Positions 9,915-20,800 of a stretch of DNA of 64,000 nt are shown in pieces (position 1 is the stretch's first letter; each line of letters begins with the position of its first letter). The position numbers were made by a program, and so were the translations under genes. Source of the stretch: Endotrypanum monterogeii (lineage: Eukaryota > Euglenozoa > Kinetoplastea > Trypanosomatida > Trypanosomatidae); contig CM007323.1 in assembly GCA_000333855.2 (NCBI GenBank), positions 1 to 64,000 on the forward strand, given 5' to 3'. Below the pieces are notes generated by a model. It was not told the origin of the DNA. It saw nothing but the letters and a program-made list of their open reading frames with translations, and ran no database searches.

Positions 9915-11284
9915 ATACTTTTGAATCAAGGACGCTGCACGTGCATAGGAGATGCTGCGACAAAGCGGGTCTGGTGTAGCAGGCGAAGCTAACGATATCT
10001 ACAGGTATTTGGTGCTCTCGTGAAACCTCGGGATCGGTTACAGAGAAGTTCGGTGCTGTTCTTTCTCAACAGAGGTCGTGGAGGTTATTTATGCCTTTTG
10101 GGGAGGACGAGTAAGATACACATCTGTGAGCACTTCTCAGCGGGTGGTCGTGAACTTATGACGCAAAGTCGTGGCCTCACTCTCCGTTGAGCAGCTCGGA
10201 GTTCGAGTCTGCCGGCCAAAGGGGGAGCCGGATTGGGGGTGTTTTCAGGGACGCGAAGAGGAGAGAGAAGCTGGAAGGGGAGGGCAATCACGCGTTTAGC
10301 ACCGCGTTTAAGTAGACAACATCACTAGATGTGCAAACACACGGCTCACTGCGGAGTACATTCATGTAGCTTGGTTCTATCGCTTTTTCATTCTTCATGC
10401 CTATGTCGGGAAACCGATGATATGTTTGCTTCCTTTCTCCACCTGCTGCGTATTGCTGCCGATATCTCATTTGTGAATGTTACGAACGCGACGAATGTCG
10501 TCTCTATTTACCTTTTTTTTTTTTGCTATCGTCGGCATTTTTTCTTTCTCTCTCTCTCACAGCCCCTCTCATCTCCCTATGTCATTTAAGGCTTTGCTCG
10601 TCTTGATTGCATCTCTCTTTACTGGGGGCTGCAGTTGGAGAGGTAGGTTGTCTCTTATATCGTTTGTTCGGTTTAAGTTCGTGCACGTGAATTGTTTTTT
10701 CTTCTCTCGTATGGCCGCTGTATTTCCTTGAGACAAGTTGATGTTTGTGAGCTGTTTTCCGTTTCGGTCACCGGTATCACTCTAATGCCAGCACACCTTT
10801 CCAGCAAGGAAAACCGGTGTCACATCGCCTCTCATGTGCTGCAGCACCGTTTACTGCATTCGTCTTCATGACAAGTACGCTACCCGCCTTTGCCTACGTG
10901 GGTAATATGATGGACGGCGTGTTTTGAGACCGCTTGTGATCGTTGCCAGGTCGTAGTCGTTTATCCACCCAAGCTTCCCCATGACGAAAACAGAAGCGTT
11001 ATTTCAATCAAAGCGCATTAAAAAAAAAAAACTTTTCTGTTTAGCTCAACGGGAAAGGAGAGGGTGGAGGAGGGGCTGTAGGGGAGGTCACAGCTGGTGG
11101 CTTCACTGTGCACAAAATGAAATGCCTTTTCTTGTGCTGGCATTTTCCCAGAAACCTTTCATCTGCGGAGACTCATTTCTTATGATGGGATACAAATCGC
11201 ATTTATGGGAACAGGCGGCCGTGAGCATCTCGTATGGGTCTCAATTTTTTTTTTTTTTGGTCTTTCTATTCTGTGTTTCATACG

Positions 11285-11332
11285 CATTCTTTTCGTCCAC
11301 CTCACCTCACGCGTACGTTTTGTTTCACGTAG
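11285..11332 (+). promoter_or_regulatory. Spliced-leader acceptor for TYW2-like gene
   Basis: A mixed C/T tract is followed by the AG at 11331-11332, 46 bases before the ATG at 11379. No other ATG intervenes, so the hydrophobic N-terminus belongs to the protein. Confidence 0.5.
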
Positions 11333-11378
11333 CGCACACCAAAAATACGTGGTAAGGGCCGCTTAACTGGCAGCACTA

Positions 11379-12551
11379 ATGTCGCCTCGATTGTCGCGTT
11401 TGCTGCTCCTCGTGGTGACTGCGGCTCTAGTGTTGTATTACATGCTTAGATTTTTCCCCGCCCCAGGAGATGATGCGAACAGACCAAAAAAGAAAAAAAA
11501 ATCTACCAATCCGCCGTCCTCCAAGGGAGTCCCACTGCAGAAGATTGACGTCTTCACCACTAACGTATGCGCAGCGTTTCCAGAGATGTCAGCTGACGCT
11601 GTTCGACGCCTGTTTCCTCGGAGGTTCGAGGTACACGGTCATGTGGTAGTGCTGCGCCTGAACAATGGAACTTCATTAGAGGAGCTACGCCCACTAGGGC
11701 GCTTCTTCGCGGAGTCTTTCGCACCCGTATCCGTCGACGTGGTACTTGTGGATGTGGCCGGCATTGTCGGAGAGCTCCGTTGCCCGTCACTGCAGCTTTT
11801 GTTCCAGGCAGAAAGTGCTTGGACAGAATATGCAGCGTCGCTGCGAAGCCTTGTATATCGCTCCCGGGCAGCTGCACTGAGAGAAGGCCGACCCTCTTTT
11901 ATTACAGAGGATGATCTTGAGGGAACACTTAGTAGGTGGACGGCGTCACCGACATATACATCACATGTGGAGAAGGGTGTCATGTACACATTTGACGTGT
12001 TGCGTGTGATGTTCAGCAGTGGTAACACAACAGAGCGAATGCATTTCGGCACAGTGGATGCTTCGGGGGAAGTGGTGGTGGACATGTTTTCTGGCATTGG
12101 GTATTTCACCCTGCCGCTGGCTATGCACGGTAACGTGGCCGTCATTCATGCCCTCGAGAAGAACCCAGACAGCATCGACTTTCTCAAGTTAAACGCCGTG
12201 CTCAACCAGGTGGACCACCTTATTCATCCCGTGTGCGGTGACAACCGCGAGGTGGGGGAGGAGGTGGTGGGCAAGTGTGACCGTGTTTTGATGGGATACA
12301 TTCCCACGTGCAAGTCTTTTCTTCCCCGCGCTGCGTCTTTTCTCAAGCGCAGCAAGGCGGGGCGGATTAGCGGCACGGTGCACTACCATTTCCTCTCCGA
12401 CAAGGCCGGCGCCGCGGACTTGGCTCTGAGAGACGTCGAAGAAGAGCTAGGACAAGAAGCGGCTGCATTTGTCCGCATTGTCAATCTTCGATCGGTGAAG
12501 TCGTACGCGCCGAAGCGCTTTCACTTTGTTGCTGATCTCTTTTTTGAGTGA
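11379..12551 (+). CDS. TYW2: TYW2-like tRNA wybutosine synthase with N-terminal anchor
   Basis: A 390-residue member of the Met-10+/TRM5/TYW2 family. These enzymes use S-adenosylmethionine. TRM5 methylates G37 of tRNA, while TYW2 transfers the aminocarboxypropyl group to make wybutosine in tRNA-Phe. The SAM loop VVDMFSGIGYFTLP is at 233-246, the acidic strand end ALEKNP at 258-263 and GDNRE at 287-291. The motif MGYIPT at 305-310 matches the G-x-IPS form of TYW2 and not the NLP of TRM5, so TYW2 is the better call. The family signature ERMHFG is at 219-224. Residues 7-27 form a hydrophobic segment after two Arg, followed by a Lys-rich linker. This looks like a signal anchor or mitochondrial presequence, which is unusual for TYW2. 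Splice context leaves no other start nearby. Confidence 0.85.
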   Translation: MSPRLSRLLLLVVTAALVLYYMLRFFPAPGDDANRPKKKKKSTNPPSSKGVPLQKIDVFTTNVCAAFPEMSADAVRRLFPRRFEVHGHVVVLRLNNGTSLEELRPLGRFFAESFAPVSVDVVLVDVAGIVGELRCPSLQLLFQAESAWTEYAASLRSLVYRSRAAALREGRPSFITEDDLEGTLSRWTASPTYTSHVEKGVMYTFDVLRVMFSSGNTTERMHFGTVDASGEVVVDMFSGIGYFTLPLAMHGNVAVIHALEKNPDSIDFLKLNAVLNQVDHLIHPVCGDNREVGEEVVGKCDRVLMGYIPTCKSFLPRAASFLKRSKAGRISGTVHYHFLSDKAGAADLALRDVEEELGQEAAAFVRIVNLRSVKSYAPKRFHFVADLFFE

Positions 12552-12778
12552 CCAGTGACACGTGTGCTATTGATATGCGTCGTGACTTACCACAAAGTGG
12601 AAATGGGGCTCTTGGTGTGAGCTTTCATAAGAGCGTCCCTCATTTTAATCTCTTCTTCTCTGTTTATGTTCACCTCTCTGCCCTGGTGAATGCCTCGGTT
12701 CTATCTGGCTTTCCTGACGTACGTCTACCAGGGAAACTAGTGTTGCAGAAGAGGCGCTCACACTCGAGAGGAGGTGAC

Positions 12779-12779
<1 letters not shown>

Positions 12780-12814
<35 letters not shown>
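12780..12814 (+). repeat. (TG)n microsatellite
   Basis: About 17 TG units on the transcript strand in the 3' flank of the TYW2-like gene. Confidence 0.9.
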
Positions 12815-12816
<2 letters not shown>

Positions 12817-13274
12817 TTCAGGCGTGCCCACATGGTTCCTCACCATCGAAGTAAAGGTAAACGAGAAGGAAAAACAAAACAAAAAAGGAGACGATTGTTC
12901 ACCGAAGAGGATTCCGTCTGCTTCTCTCACGATAAATAACGAGTATACAAAAGAAATTGAGGTTTCTCGTCTCTTCAAGGCCGCAAGTAAACAGTAAGAG
13001 GTGTGTGTGTGGGGGGGGGGAGGGGCGAAGAATACGGGGAGTCTAGGGAGCGGCTTGACAGACCGTCGTTGCCTTTCGACTTTCCTTCTTTCTTTTATAG
13101 CGCATTTCAGTTCGACTGCTTTGTCATGTTCTGGTATGATCGAACGACATCGCGAGGTCGTAAATATGTTCCCCTTCTCTTGTTATGACACACTACTTAC
13201 CGACTCTCCCAAACTGTTTTTTTTTTATGTGGGTATTTTTCATAGCGTGTCAACTTTGTTCTCGATCGATTGGA

Positions 13275-13376
13275 TTCCCCCTTTTCCCTTTCTCCTCTGT
13301 CCCCCTCTTTTCTCTCCGCCCCAACCTGGCGTATGACGTGCGGCCTGCGCTCTAATTTTTATGTTCCTTCTGTGAG
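13275..13376 (+). promoter_or_regulatory. Spliced-leader acceptor for 833-residue protein
   Basis: A strong pyrimidine tract at 13275-13322 is followed, after two ATGs in other contexts, by the AG at 13375-13376. Use of this AG puts the ATG at 13398 first in the mRNA. Confidence 0.45.
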
Positions 13377-13397
13377 CGCTAGCGCCCAGGCACTCCA

Positions 13398-15899
13398 ATG
13401 GACGAACAAGGCCTTAGCAAGCTCATCATCACAGAGGCTGCGCGGTGCTCGCAAGGTCGACTGGACAGCGAAACAACAGCACAGCTCGCGCGCTTTCTCA
13501 GTGACGCGAAAGGACGAAACCACGTCTATCAGTGCTGCCTCGATCTCGCACAAGACCCAGGACGGCGGCCTCGAATCATGATGTTGCTGGTGAACTACGT
13601 CCAAAGCTTCCCGCCATCGCGACAGTGTCTTCAGAGCATGAAGGAATTCTGCAGCGCTCACTCTTCCGGTGATGTCAGCCAAGACCTGGTGAAGTTGGTG
13701 GATGCACTTCTGCGCGAGCTGCCGCTGGAGGGTCTAGCCAGCTCGCTTATGCGGTCATCACGTCATGGCTATGCATCAGAGTTTTCACTATTGGCTGATT
13801 TCTCTGCGTCAGCAGCAGGAAGTGGAGGGGGTGGCAGTGTACCCATCTCCACTGTGTCGTTCATGAAGTGGATAGGTGTCTCCGTGAAAAAGAACGAAGG
13901 GGTGAAGTGCTATAACGACGTGTTGTATCAGCGCGTGTGGTGCCCCCCGTACGTGGATCAGTTTCCGCTTTTGTGTTTGGAGTCAACTGTTGAACGACAG
14001 GTGAACATCATATCATCGTTTTCGGCGAACTACAAGACGAACCCAAACGTAATGCAGGCCACCCTTTTCTTTATGAAGCAGCTCTGTGACTCCTACGCCT
14101 CTAAGCTGCTTTTGGCAGAACCGAAGCTGTATTTTCGTTCTGTCACCATCTGCTACCTCCCTATGCTGCTTGCGATGATGGAGAGCGACTACCTCTGTGT
14201 GCGCAACCATGTCTACGACTTCATGCTGAACCTGGGCATCCATGTACAGCTCGTTGACCCCGCCGGCGCCTACCCCGGGTGCACTGAGGCCCTCGAGCAG
14301 GAGGTAGTGTGGATGGTGCTTACCGTGATAGAGCGACAGGCGGTGCTGAAGATATGCGATGAGACGACATGGACAGCAGCGGCCAAGTGTCTGCTTGCAG
14401 TTGTGCCCCCATGCTACCGGCACCTGGCAGATTGTCGCGTCCTCTTTCAGGTTTTGCAGCTGCCGGGGCTCTGGGAGTTGCACCCCGAGACGTTTTCAAC
14501 TTTTGCCCAAGCGTTCGCACGAAGTCTCTTGTCCAACAAAGAGGTGGATGCCTCTCCCGCCGACAATCTAACCGTCGACGAGGTGGCCTTTCTGAAGCTT
14601 GGCAGCTCCGCAATGTCTGACATATTGACCGTCTACCGCCATTGCACCACCCCAGGCGCGCGCAGGGCTCTTTTCCAGCTCTTGGTGGCTTGTACCGCGC
14701 GACGACAAGGGATGCACCTTGCACGCTGCGGTGTGCGCATTCCAGAGCAGCTGACGCCTGAAGCCCGCGCTGGCGCTTTTAGAGATCTGGTATCCGTCGA
14801 CTTTTTCTGGTATGTTTTTCCGCTGTTGTACTACATGTCCGATGCACTCCAGCGGGAGCTACCGCGCCGCATAGCCGACAGCCTCGTGAAGTGTGATTTT
14901 GACGGTACGAAAAAGAGCTGGAATGTCGTGCTTCCGCTGGTAGAAAATATGTTGAGTTTGATTGCGGAGGATGCAGAACTGGAGAGGTACACGCAAGCGC
15001 GCTTCAAAGCGGTTGAGATGCTTCGTCGCAAGGACGAGGTGGCATTCGCGGCAGCCCTCAAAAAGTTGCTGGCCGAGGCAGCGGAGACCGTGCCGCTGCT
15101 CCTGGAAGAGCAGCGGAATGCTAGCGACACAAAGGTGCACACTGCCGCCTGGCGGCTTGCTTTTGTTAGTCTTAGGTGGAGTGCTCGGTACTTGCCGGAA
15201 AGCACTCACCGGGAGTTGACAGATAAGCTTGTGCGCGGGTTGGTCTACTACAGCGACGGTCGTGGCCGTATCGTCAACCGCTCACGCATGGGTGAGGTAT
15301 GTGCATCACTTCTTTTTTCTCTCAACTTGTTGTGCCGTACCTCCCCACACCGGGACGTCGTGACATTCCGCACCGTCCTTGAGGTGGTCCTCTTCGACCG
15401 TGGCGATGGCATCGACATACGCACCGCCATGGCAATCTACCATCATCTTATCGAGTTTCTATGCGTGCCGAAGCGACTAGCCTTTCACTTACAGGCGGCC
15501 CACGACGCCAGTGATGTCTCGACCATGGTCCTTCGGGAACGCGCTCTGTGTATCAGCTCTGGTGCCGTCCAGCTTCTCGGGCTTCGTGTGTTGTGGGGAA
15601 TGTATCGCAGTCTTGAGCAGAGCCAAGTGGCTGCGGTGTGCCGTGCACGGCATGTGCTTGTACTGCTGCTGTGTCACCAAAGCACTGATCGACGCGGAAT
15701 GGAGGTGCGCACATGGAGAACTGTACTTGCAGATCCTTATCCTCCCGTCGCACTCCTCGCAGCCGAGCGGATTATGCGGATCTTCAAGGTGGAGGAGAGA
15801 CCGAGCACGGCCGCTGATATGAACGGTGACTGTTTCCGCGATGTCTACCGCGACGCGATGCGCATCGTGGAGAAGGGAGAGAGAAAGCGCATCTACTAG
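13398..15899 (+). CDS. Large conserved-looking helical protein, unknown function
   Basis: The 833-residue protein has no signal peptide and no clear membrane segment. It is rich in Leu, Ala and charged residues spaced as in amphipathic helices almost throughout, which suggests an armadillo/HEAT-like solenoid. A Gly-rich break lies at about 138-146. The most conserved-looking stretch is around 245-280, with a run of aromatic and hydrophobic residues and the short motif VRNHVYDFMLNLGIH. The basic end (KGERKRIY) is short. I do not recognise the family with confidence, and catalytic motifs are absent. A scaffold or trafficking role is only a guess. The unbroken length and the base use typical of neighbouring genes make it a certain gene. 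Confidence 0.9.
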   Translation: MDEQGLSKLIITEAARCSQGRLDSETTAQLARFLSDAKGRNHVYQCCLDLAQDPGRRPRIMMLLVNYVQSFPPSRQCLQSMKEFCSAHSSGDVSQDLVKLVDALLRELPLEGLASSLMRSSRHGYASEFSLLADFSASAAGSGGGGSVPISTVSFMKWIGVSVKKNEGVKCYNDVLYQRVWCPPYVDQFPLLCLESTVERQVNIISSFSANYKTNPNVMQATLFFMKQLCDSYASKLLLAEPKLYFRSVTICYLPMLLAMMESDYLCVRNHVYDFMLNLGIHVQLVDPAGAYPGCTEALEQEVVWMVLTVIERQAVLKICDETTWTAAAKCLLAVVPPCYRHLADCRVLFQVLQLPGLWELHPETFSTFAQAFARSLLSNKEVDASPADNLTVDEVAFLKLGSSAMSDILTVYRHCTTPGARRALFQLLVACTARRQGMHLARCGVRIPEQLTPEARAGAFRDLVSVDFFWYVFPLLYYMSDALQRELPRRIADSLVKCDFDGTKKSWNVVLPLVENMLSLIAEDAELERYTQARFKAVEMLRRKDEVAFAAALKKLLAEAAETVPLLLEEQRNASDTKVHTAAWRLAFVSLRWSARYLPESTHRELTDKLVRGLVYYSDGRGRIVNRSRMGEVCASLLFSLNLLCRTSPHRDVVTFRTVLEVVLFDRGDGIDIRTAMAIYHHLIEFLCVPKRLAFHLQAAHDASDVSTMVLRERALCISSGAVQLLGLRVLWGMYRSLEQSQVAAVCRARHVLVLLLCHQSTDRRGMEVRTWRTVLADPYPPVALLAAERIMRIFKVEERPSTAADMNGDCFRDVYRDAMRIVEKGERKRIY

Positions 15900-16455
15900 T
15901 CGACTAGTTCTACTATGGTGTGTCTCGAGTCCTCGACACACACTTCACTTCTCGTTCGTTTGTGTGTCTGTGTCCGTCGGTGAGTGTTTCGCTATTGCTG
16001 CTCTTTTTTTCTCGCAATGCCACAACAAAGAGCAGACGACGTCTGCTCTGGTAGAGATGTCTGGTACCTACCGCCACAGAAGAAAAAAAAACAATAATAG
16101 AGGATACATCCTCACGCGAGTTGCTCGCTGGCAACGGTCTCCTGTCGCATCTGCTTCCCTCTTCCCGTCTCATCTCCCAGCACACCGTCGAATGCTTTCT
16201 TTCTCAATACTCTACATGCTCCTGTTGCTTCTTTTTTGTTGTTGTTATTGTTGCTGCTGCGGTCCGCATGGCGTACCATTCTCCCCAACGACAACGCCCC
16301 CCCCCCTTTCCCAGACAGAGGGTGCAGCGATAAAACAAAAGTATATTCCACTGTGAAGTGTGCGTATTCAATCCCTACGAGTCAGCGGGGTCAGACGGGT
16401 GTATGTGCAAGAAGCATCTCCCTCCCTCCCTCCTCCTCCTCCGGACTGCGAAATC
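15900..16455. other. Spacer before glycerol-phosphate acyltransferase
   Basis: No gene is seen. It carries pyrimidine tracts, a C run and a strong acceptor ending at 16314. The sequence 16360-16455 is read in frame with the next gene but begins with GTG and is treated as 5' UTR. Confidence 0.6.
16297..16314 (+). promoter_or_regulatory. Spliced-leader acceptor for acyltransferase
   Basis: A run of C and T ends in CAG with AG at 16313-16314. The first ATG downstream is at 16456, which decides the start. Confidence 0.6.
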
Positions 16456-18606
16456 ATGGAAAATTCAGCTGGACGTACCGTCAAGTTCTCTCTCGAAGAT
16501 GGGCCGCTGACGAATGTGCAGACGGAGACTGGTTCAGCAGCGGCCACGGAATCAAGTGCTTCAGCAGGGCTTCTGTCTATGCCGGGGGAATCGGCCTGCG
16601 TGCCTGAAAAGGACACCACCCCATCGCTGCCGGAAGCAGAAAAGGCGCCTCCCGCTGCGGGGGTGGTCACGGCCACCGCCCCTGTGGAGACCCCTGCAGG
16701 TACCGCTGATATGTCGCCAAAGGTGCTCAGGTCGGCGCTCAAGTCGAAAGATCGTATTGGCGACTCCACTCGTAGAAGCAAGTTTGTGTTCTGTGAAGAA
16801 TGCCAAACAGATATTCCCTTTGAGGAATGGCCTGATCATCGTGATCGTCTGCGAAAAGTGAACCTTGCAGAACAGGTGAGCACATTTCACCACACGCTCC
16901 TGCGCCTCATCGGAGAGTTCCTCACGTGGGTTCTCCGCAGCGTATACTTCCGTGAGGTCACGGTTGTGGGGCGCGAGAACATTCCTCGAGCTGGTGCTGT
17001 CGTCTTTTATGGAAACCACCAGAACCAATTTATTGACGCCCTCATGATGAGTTCACACTGTGGGCGACCTGTTCGCTTCCTGATGGCGGAGAAGTCGTTT
17101 CATCAGCCGGTGGTTGGCACGTTCGGCCGCATGTTCAACTCCGTTCCAGTTGTGCGACCACAAGATGTGCCTCTGGTGGCTGGCGAGGGGAGGCTGGTGA
17201 GGACGGAGGGAAAGGTCATTCTCGGTGCTGGCACCAATTTCTCGCAGTTAAAAAAGGGCGACGTTCTTGTGTGGGGAGTCCCTGGGAACGCCAAGTGTCG
17301 CGCACAGGTAAGCCGTATTGCCTCTAACGAGGAGGTGGACGTGACGGTCCCCATTCCGACAGAGCACGAGGTTCGCGTCCCAACAAGTTTCAAGTACTCG
17401 GGGCGCATCGACCATTCTGAAATGTACGCCCAGGTGTATGACACCCTGCAAAAGAATCAGTGCATCGGTATATTTCCTGAGGGTGGATCACACGACCACA
17501 CGTCACTCTTGCCGCTGAAAGCTGGTGTGGCTCTCTTCAGTCTCGGCGCTGCAGAGCGGCAGATCAGCGTGAAAATCGTGCCCGTGGGCCTCACCTACCT
17601 CTACGGGCACAAGTTCCGCAGCCGAGCGTACATCGAGTTTGGCGAGGCGTTCTCTCCTCCAGACGATTTGGTCAATCTTTTCAATACAGATAAGCGCAAA
17701 GCGACGGGGCTTTTTTTGGAGCAGCTGAACGCTGCGCTGAGAGCCGTCACAATCAACGTGCCCAACTACAGCACGCTGAATTTCTTGCACTCCTTTCGGC
17801 AGCTTTATCAGCCGCCGAACTGCACACTTTCTGGTCGCGACTACCTGCGACTTATCCGCCGACTTGGCAACGTCATCGAGGAGCAGCGAGAGAGTGCTGA
17901 ATTCGCAGATTTTCGTGAGAGGGTGGAGAACTACTCGGACTTCTGCAAAGCGTTGATGATCCGCGATAGTCAGGTAGCGACGCTCAAGCAACTTATTCAC
18001 TCTGACCGAGAGACACCACAGATTGAGCTACTGCTCCGTCGGGTGTTTGCCCTGTATCTGATGGCAGTCATTCTTGTACCGTTCTTTGTCGTAGGCCTTC
18101 CGATAGGAGGAATTATAAAGTATCTCGCCCTAAAACGAACGAAGCGTGCGCTTTCGGAAAGCTCTGTCAAGATTGTTGGCGCTGACGTCACCGGATCCTT
18201 CAAGCTGATGTTTGCCTTTGCAGTGGTGCCGGCGGTGTTTCTGTTGGTGACATTCATCGTCTTCCTGTACTCTGACTTCCGCACGGCACTGGTAATTCTC
18301 TTTTCCCTTCCCATGGCGATGTACGTCTCATTGCTTATACTACAGGAGGCTGTCATGGAGTTACGCGCCGCACTGCCGCTTCTCATGTCATTGGCCTCGC
18401 AGCACAAACAGTTCAAGAAGCTGTACGAACGCCGCGAGGAGCTCGCGAAACAGGCGCGAGCCATCGTCCATAATTTCGACCCGCAGCTGGAGGAGGAGAT
18501 GATGGCGTACCTCGGCCCTGATGACAGCGACGACGATCTGAGCCGCGAGCCGTCTCTGTTCTCTCTTCGCTACAATGTTCGACGGAGGAGAGCAACGAAC
18601 AGGTGA
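16456..18606 (+). CDS. GAT: Glycerol-3-phosphate/DHAP acyltransferase
   Basis: The 716-residue protein acylates glycerol-3-phosphate (and possibly dihydroxyacetone phosphate) at position 1, the first step of glycerolipid synthesis, and belongs to the yeast Gat1/Gat2 (SCT1/GPT2) branch of PlsC acyltransferases. Block I NHQNQFID is at 187-194, with the His-to-Asp spacing of the yeast enzymes. Block III FPEGGSHD is at 340-347, followed by LLPLKAGVALFSLG. Between the blocks is an insert of about 90 residues (245-335), also seen in the yeast enzymes. C-terminal membrane segments lie at about 530-550, 583-605 and 612-630. The N-terminal 100 residues are Ser/Ala/Pro-rich and disordered. A CxxC-x11-H pattern (113-128) precedes the domain. 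An ER membrane location is expected. Only the ATG at 16456 is a valid start. Confidence 0.93.
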   Translation: MENSAGRTVKFSLEDGPLTNVQTETGSAAATESSASAGLLSMPGESACVPEKDTTPSLPEAEKAPPAAGVVTATAPVETPAGTADMSPKVLRSALKSKDRIGDSTRRSKFVFCEECQTDIPFEEWPDHRDRLRKVNLAEQVSTFHHTLLRLIGEFLTWVLRSVYFREVTVVGRENIPRAGAVVFYGNHQNQFIDALMMSSHCGRPVRFLMAEKSFHQPVVGTFGRMFNSVPVVRPQDVPLVAGEGRLVRTEGKVILGAGTNFSQLKKGDVLVWGVPGNAKCRAQVSRIASNEEVDVTVPIPTEHEVRVPTSFKYSGRIDHSEMYAQVYDTLQKNQCIGIFPEGGSHDHTSLLPLKAGVALFSLGAAERQISVKIVPVGLTYLYGHKFRSRAYIEFGEAFSPPDDLVNLFNTDKRKATGLFLEQLNAALRAVTINVPNYSTLNFLHSFRQLYQPPNCTLSGRDYLRLIRRLGNVIEEQRESAEFADFRERVENYSDFCKALMIRDSQVATLKQLIHSDRETPQIELLLRRVFALYLMAVILVPFFVVGLPIGGIIKYLALKRTKRALSESSVKIVGADVTGSFKLMFAFAVVPAVFLLVTFIVFLYSDFRTALVILFSLPMAMYVSLLILQEAVMELRAALPLLMSLASQHKQFKKLYERREELAKQARAIVHNFDPQLEEEMMAYLGPDDSDDDLSREPSLFSLRYNVRRRRATNR

Positions 18607-19829
18607 TGTGACTGTGCATGTGTGACGGTATTGCGAGCTTACTAGTGCTCAGTGAAGTCTCACTGGTTGAGGTGCGTCGAAGGACTGTGGCGAGTGTGTG
18701 TGGTCCAGTCGGGTGCGGTGTCAAAAAGCCGGACGGTTAGAGGTTCTAGATTAAACAAATATCTAACGCATTTGATTGGCTGTGTTTATATACGTGTCCT
18801 CCCCCCTTTCAGTCCTTTGTTGTGGCTGAGCGTCTTTCACTTTTTTTTTTTCGAGGCTTTTAGCGTGCGGACCTCCCGTCGCATCTATGTATGCGCGTCA
18901 TTCCTCGTCCTTCTTCACCGGGGTGTCTCCGAGTGAACACGAGACGCTCCCTCCCCTTCATCTCTTCGCCTACCTCCACCAGCACTTTTTTTATATCTTG
19001 CACGTCGGCGTGATGGGCCTTGACGGGCTGGACACGGGGAATTTGGCGATGTCGGTGGATGGGCAGATATTCGCGTTGTGTTTCCAATTTTCCTAATTCC
19101 GATCCTCTACGTGCCCATCCTTTAGCGGTTACTCAGCATTGAGTTTGTGCGGCCGTATGTGTGTGTGTGTGTGTATGTGTGTGCGTAGAGTTAGGTTTTT
19201 GATTTAGGTTTGCGTCTGTCGTTGATGAGAAAAAGGGATGGTGTCTACTGCTAAGTATGCGGATGCGCAAGGAAAGAAGTGGGACTTATGATCCTCTCTC
19301 TGTTCACCTCGAGGCGTCTGAGAGTTGTTTACTTTGTGTGCTCGCTATATCACGTACCGATGATACTTCTTTCTCTCTCTCTCTCTATATATATATATTT
19401 GTTTTGGGGTCCTGAATTTAATTTTCTACATGTACTTGGTTGGGCCAGCTTGTTGCACTGTATTTCGTGTTAATGCGGGGCTCGTCTTTTTAGACGCAAC
19501 TCTTCACGTCCTCTTGCTTCAACACAAGCGAGCCCTCGTCAAGGACGTGGGACACTACACCTCCTTTCATATTTATAAAGCTATGCGGGCCAATAGGGAT
19601 GCTAGTAAGGCGCTTTCACGCATCTTACTGTTTTTTTTTCTTCACAGGCTGACAGACATACGGCGGCAGCGACGCAGGATGTTGGAGAGGACTGCTGGCA
19701 TGTCGTCTTTTCTCACACGCGCGATCCTCTGCTTCTCCTCTTTCCCGCACAGACATACACACCAGGCGGTGGGAATTGTTTTTGTACCATTCGGTTCAGT
19801 TCCCCCTTTTTTTTTGTCCGTGTTTGTAT

Positions 19830-19862
<33 letters not shown>

Positions 19863-20109
19863 AGCCTTTGTAAGGGCTCATCCCTTCGAAGCTGAAGGCG
19901 ACCCTGCGTCAGGAATACTGACTTAGGCGTCATGGTGATACGACCATTCAAACTGTGGAGGTGTGCGCTGCTGCCGCGCTTGGGAGATGGGCGCGCCTCC
20001 TTTTGATATCTCCTGATGTCCTTCAAATGACGATGCGTGCGCTGCCATGAACACAAAGACAAAGGAAGGTTGTTTGACTCATCTCGGTGTGAAGCGCGAG
20101 TATGAATGT

Positions 20110-20132
20110 CAATATATATATAATATATATAT

Positions 20133-20171
<39 letters not shown>
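20110..20171. repeat. (TA)n array
   Basis: Interrupted TA repeat of about 60 bases. It can fold on itself, and similar arrays border both assembly gaps. Confidence 0.9.
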
Positions 20172-20173
<2 letters not shown>

Positions 20174-20533
20174 CTTTGCGGGTCGGAACGCGCTTTTCAC
20201 GATTTACTTCTATCAGGTAGTCTATGCGTCCGCAGCACTTTGAGGCAATCCCCCACCCCTGCTGCTTTCTTTTTTTCCCCTTTTTTCACTTTCTCCAATG
20301 CATTTCCGGAAGCACCAAGACGGCAGTTTTGCGGGCACAGAAGCGCAGTGCGCATCTACGTCCCCTTCCATTACCTGCATTGCGCACACACACATACACA
20401 CATATATATATTTCATAGTCATACAACATCGCCTGATCCAGTTTACCTCTTACCGCTGAGCCAACACAAAACGAAAATAGGTGCACCGTTGCGAGTAACT
20501 CCGCACAGCTCTCCATATAATAAAAGCAGTAGG

Positions 20534-20584
<51 letters not shown>

Positions 20585-20660
20585 ATATATCGTCTCTGTG
20601 TGCGTCGTCGTCGTTGTTGTCGTCGTCTCCTCGTTCGCGTACCGTCCCGCCCGTACTACC

Positions 20661-20680
20661 NNNNNNNNNNNNNNNNNNNN
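20661..20680. other. Assembly gap (20 N)
   Basis: Twenty N, flanked on the right directly by a (TA)n array. The N count looks like a placeholder, so the real distance is unknown. Confidence 0.95.
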
Positions 20681-20723
<43 letters not shown>

Positions 20724-20800
20724 TGTATATTGCTTCCTGTGTGCGCGTTCGCGTTGTTGTTGGCTCACCTCTGGCGACTCGCCCCGATCACTTGTCACTC

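Larger units (their letters stand above)
8554..11378. other. Long spacer, aminotransferase to TYW2-like gene
   Basis: At 2.8 kb this is one of the largest gene-free stretches. It holds a perfect 7-bp hairpin at 9068-9084, a C run at 9836-9845, a (TA)n tract at about 9878-9911 and many T runs. Open frames such as 8938-9411 are low complexity or overlap others, and I do not accept them. A lost or fast-evolving gene, or a degenerate retroposon (SIDER), cannot be excluded by eye. Confidence 0.5.
12552..13397. other. Spacer after TYW2-like gene
   Basis: It holds a (TG)n run at 12780-12814, a G run at 13012-13020 and a long C/T tract ahead of the next gene. The frames that cross the TG run are not genes. 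Confidence 0.6.
18607..20800. other. Spacer with TA arrays and assembly gap
   Basis: No gene is seen. (TA)n arrays lie at about 20110-20171, 20539-20590 and 20681-20718, the last two flanking a 20-N gap. A (TG)n run is at 19157-19174 and another at 19843-19861. The acceptor of the primase gene may be inside or before the gap. Confidence 0.6.

Noticed and set aside
10190..10225. GTTCGAGTC, like a tRNA T-arm with box B
   Set aside because: The flanks do not pair as a T-stem, and no box A, anticodon arm or acceptor stem is found.
16360..16455. 32-residue N-terminal extension of the acyltransferase
   Set aside because: The frame begins with GTG; the first ATG after the acceptor is at 16456.
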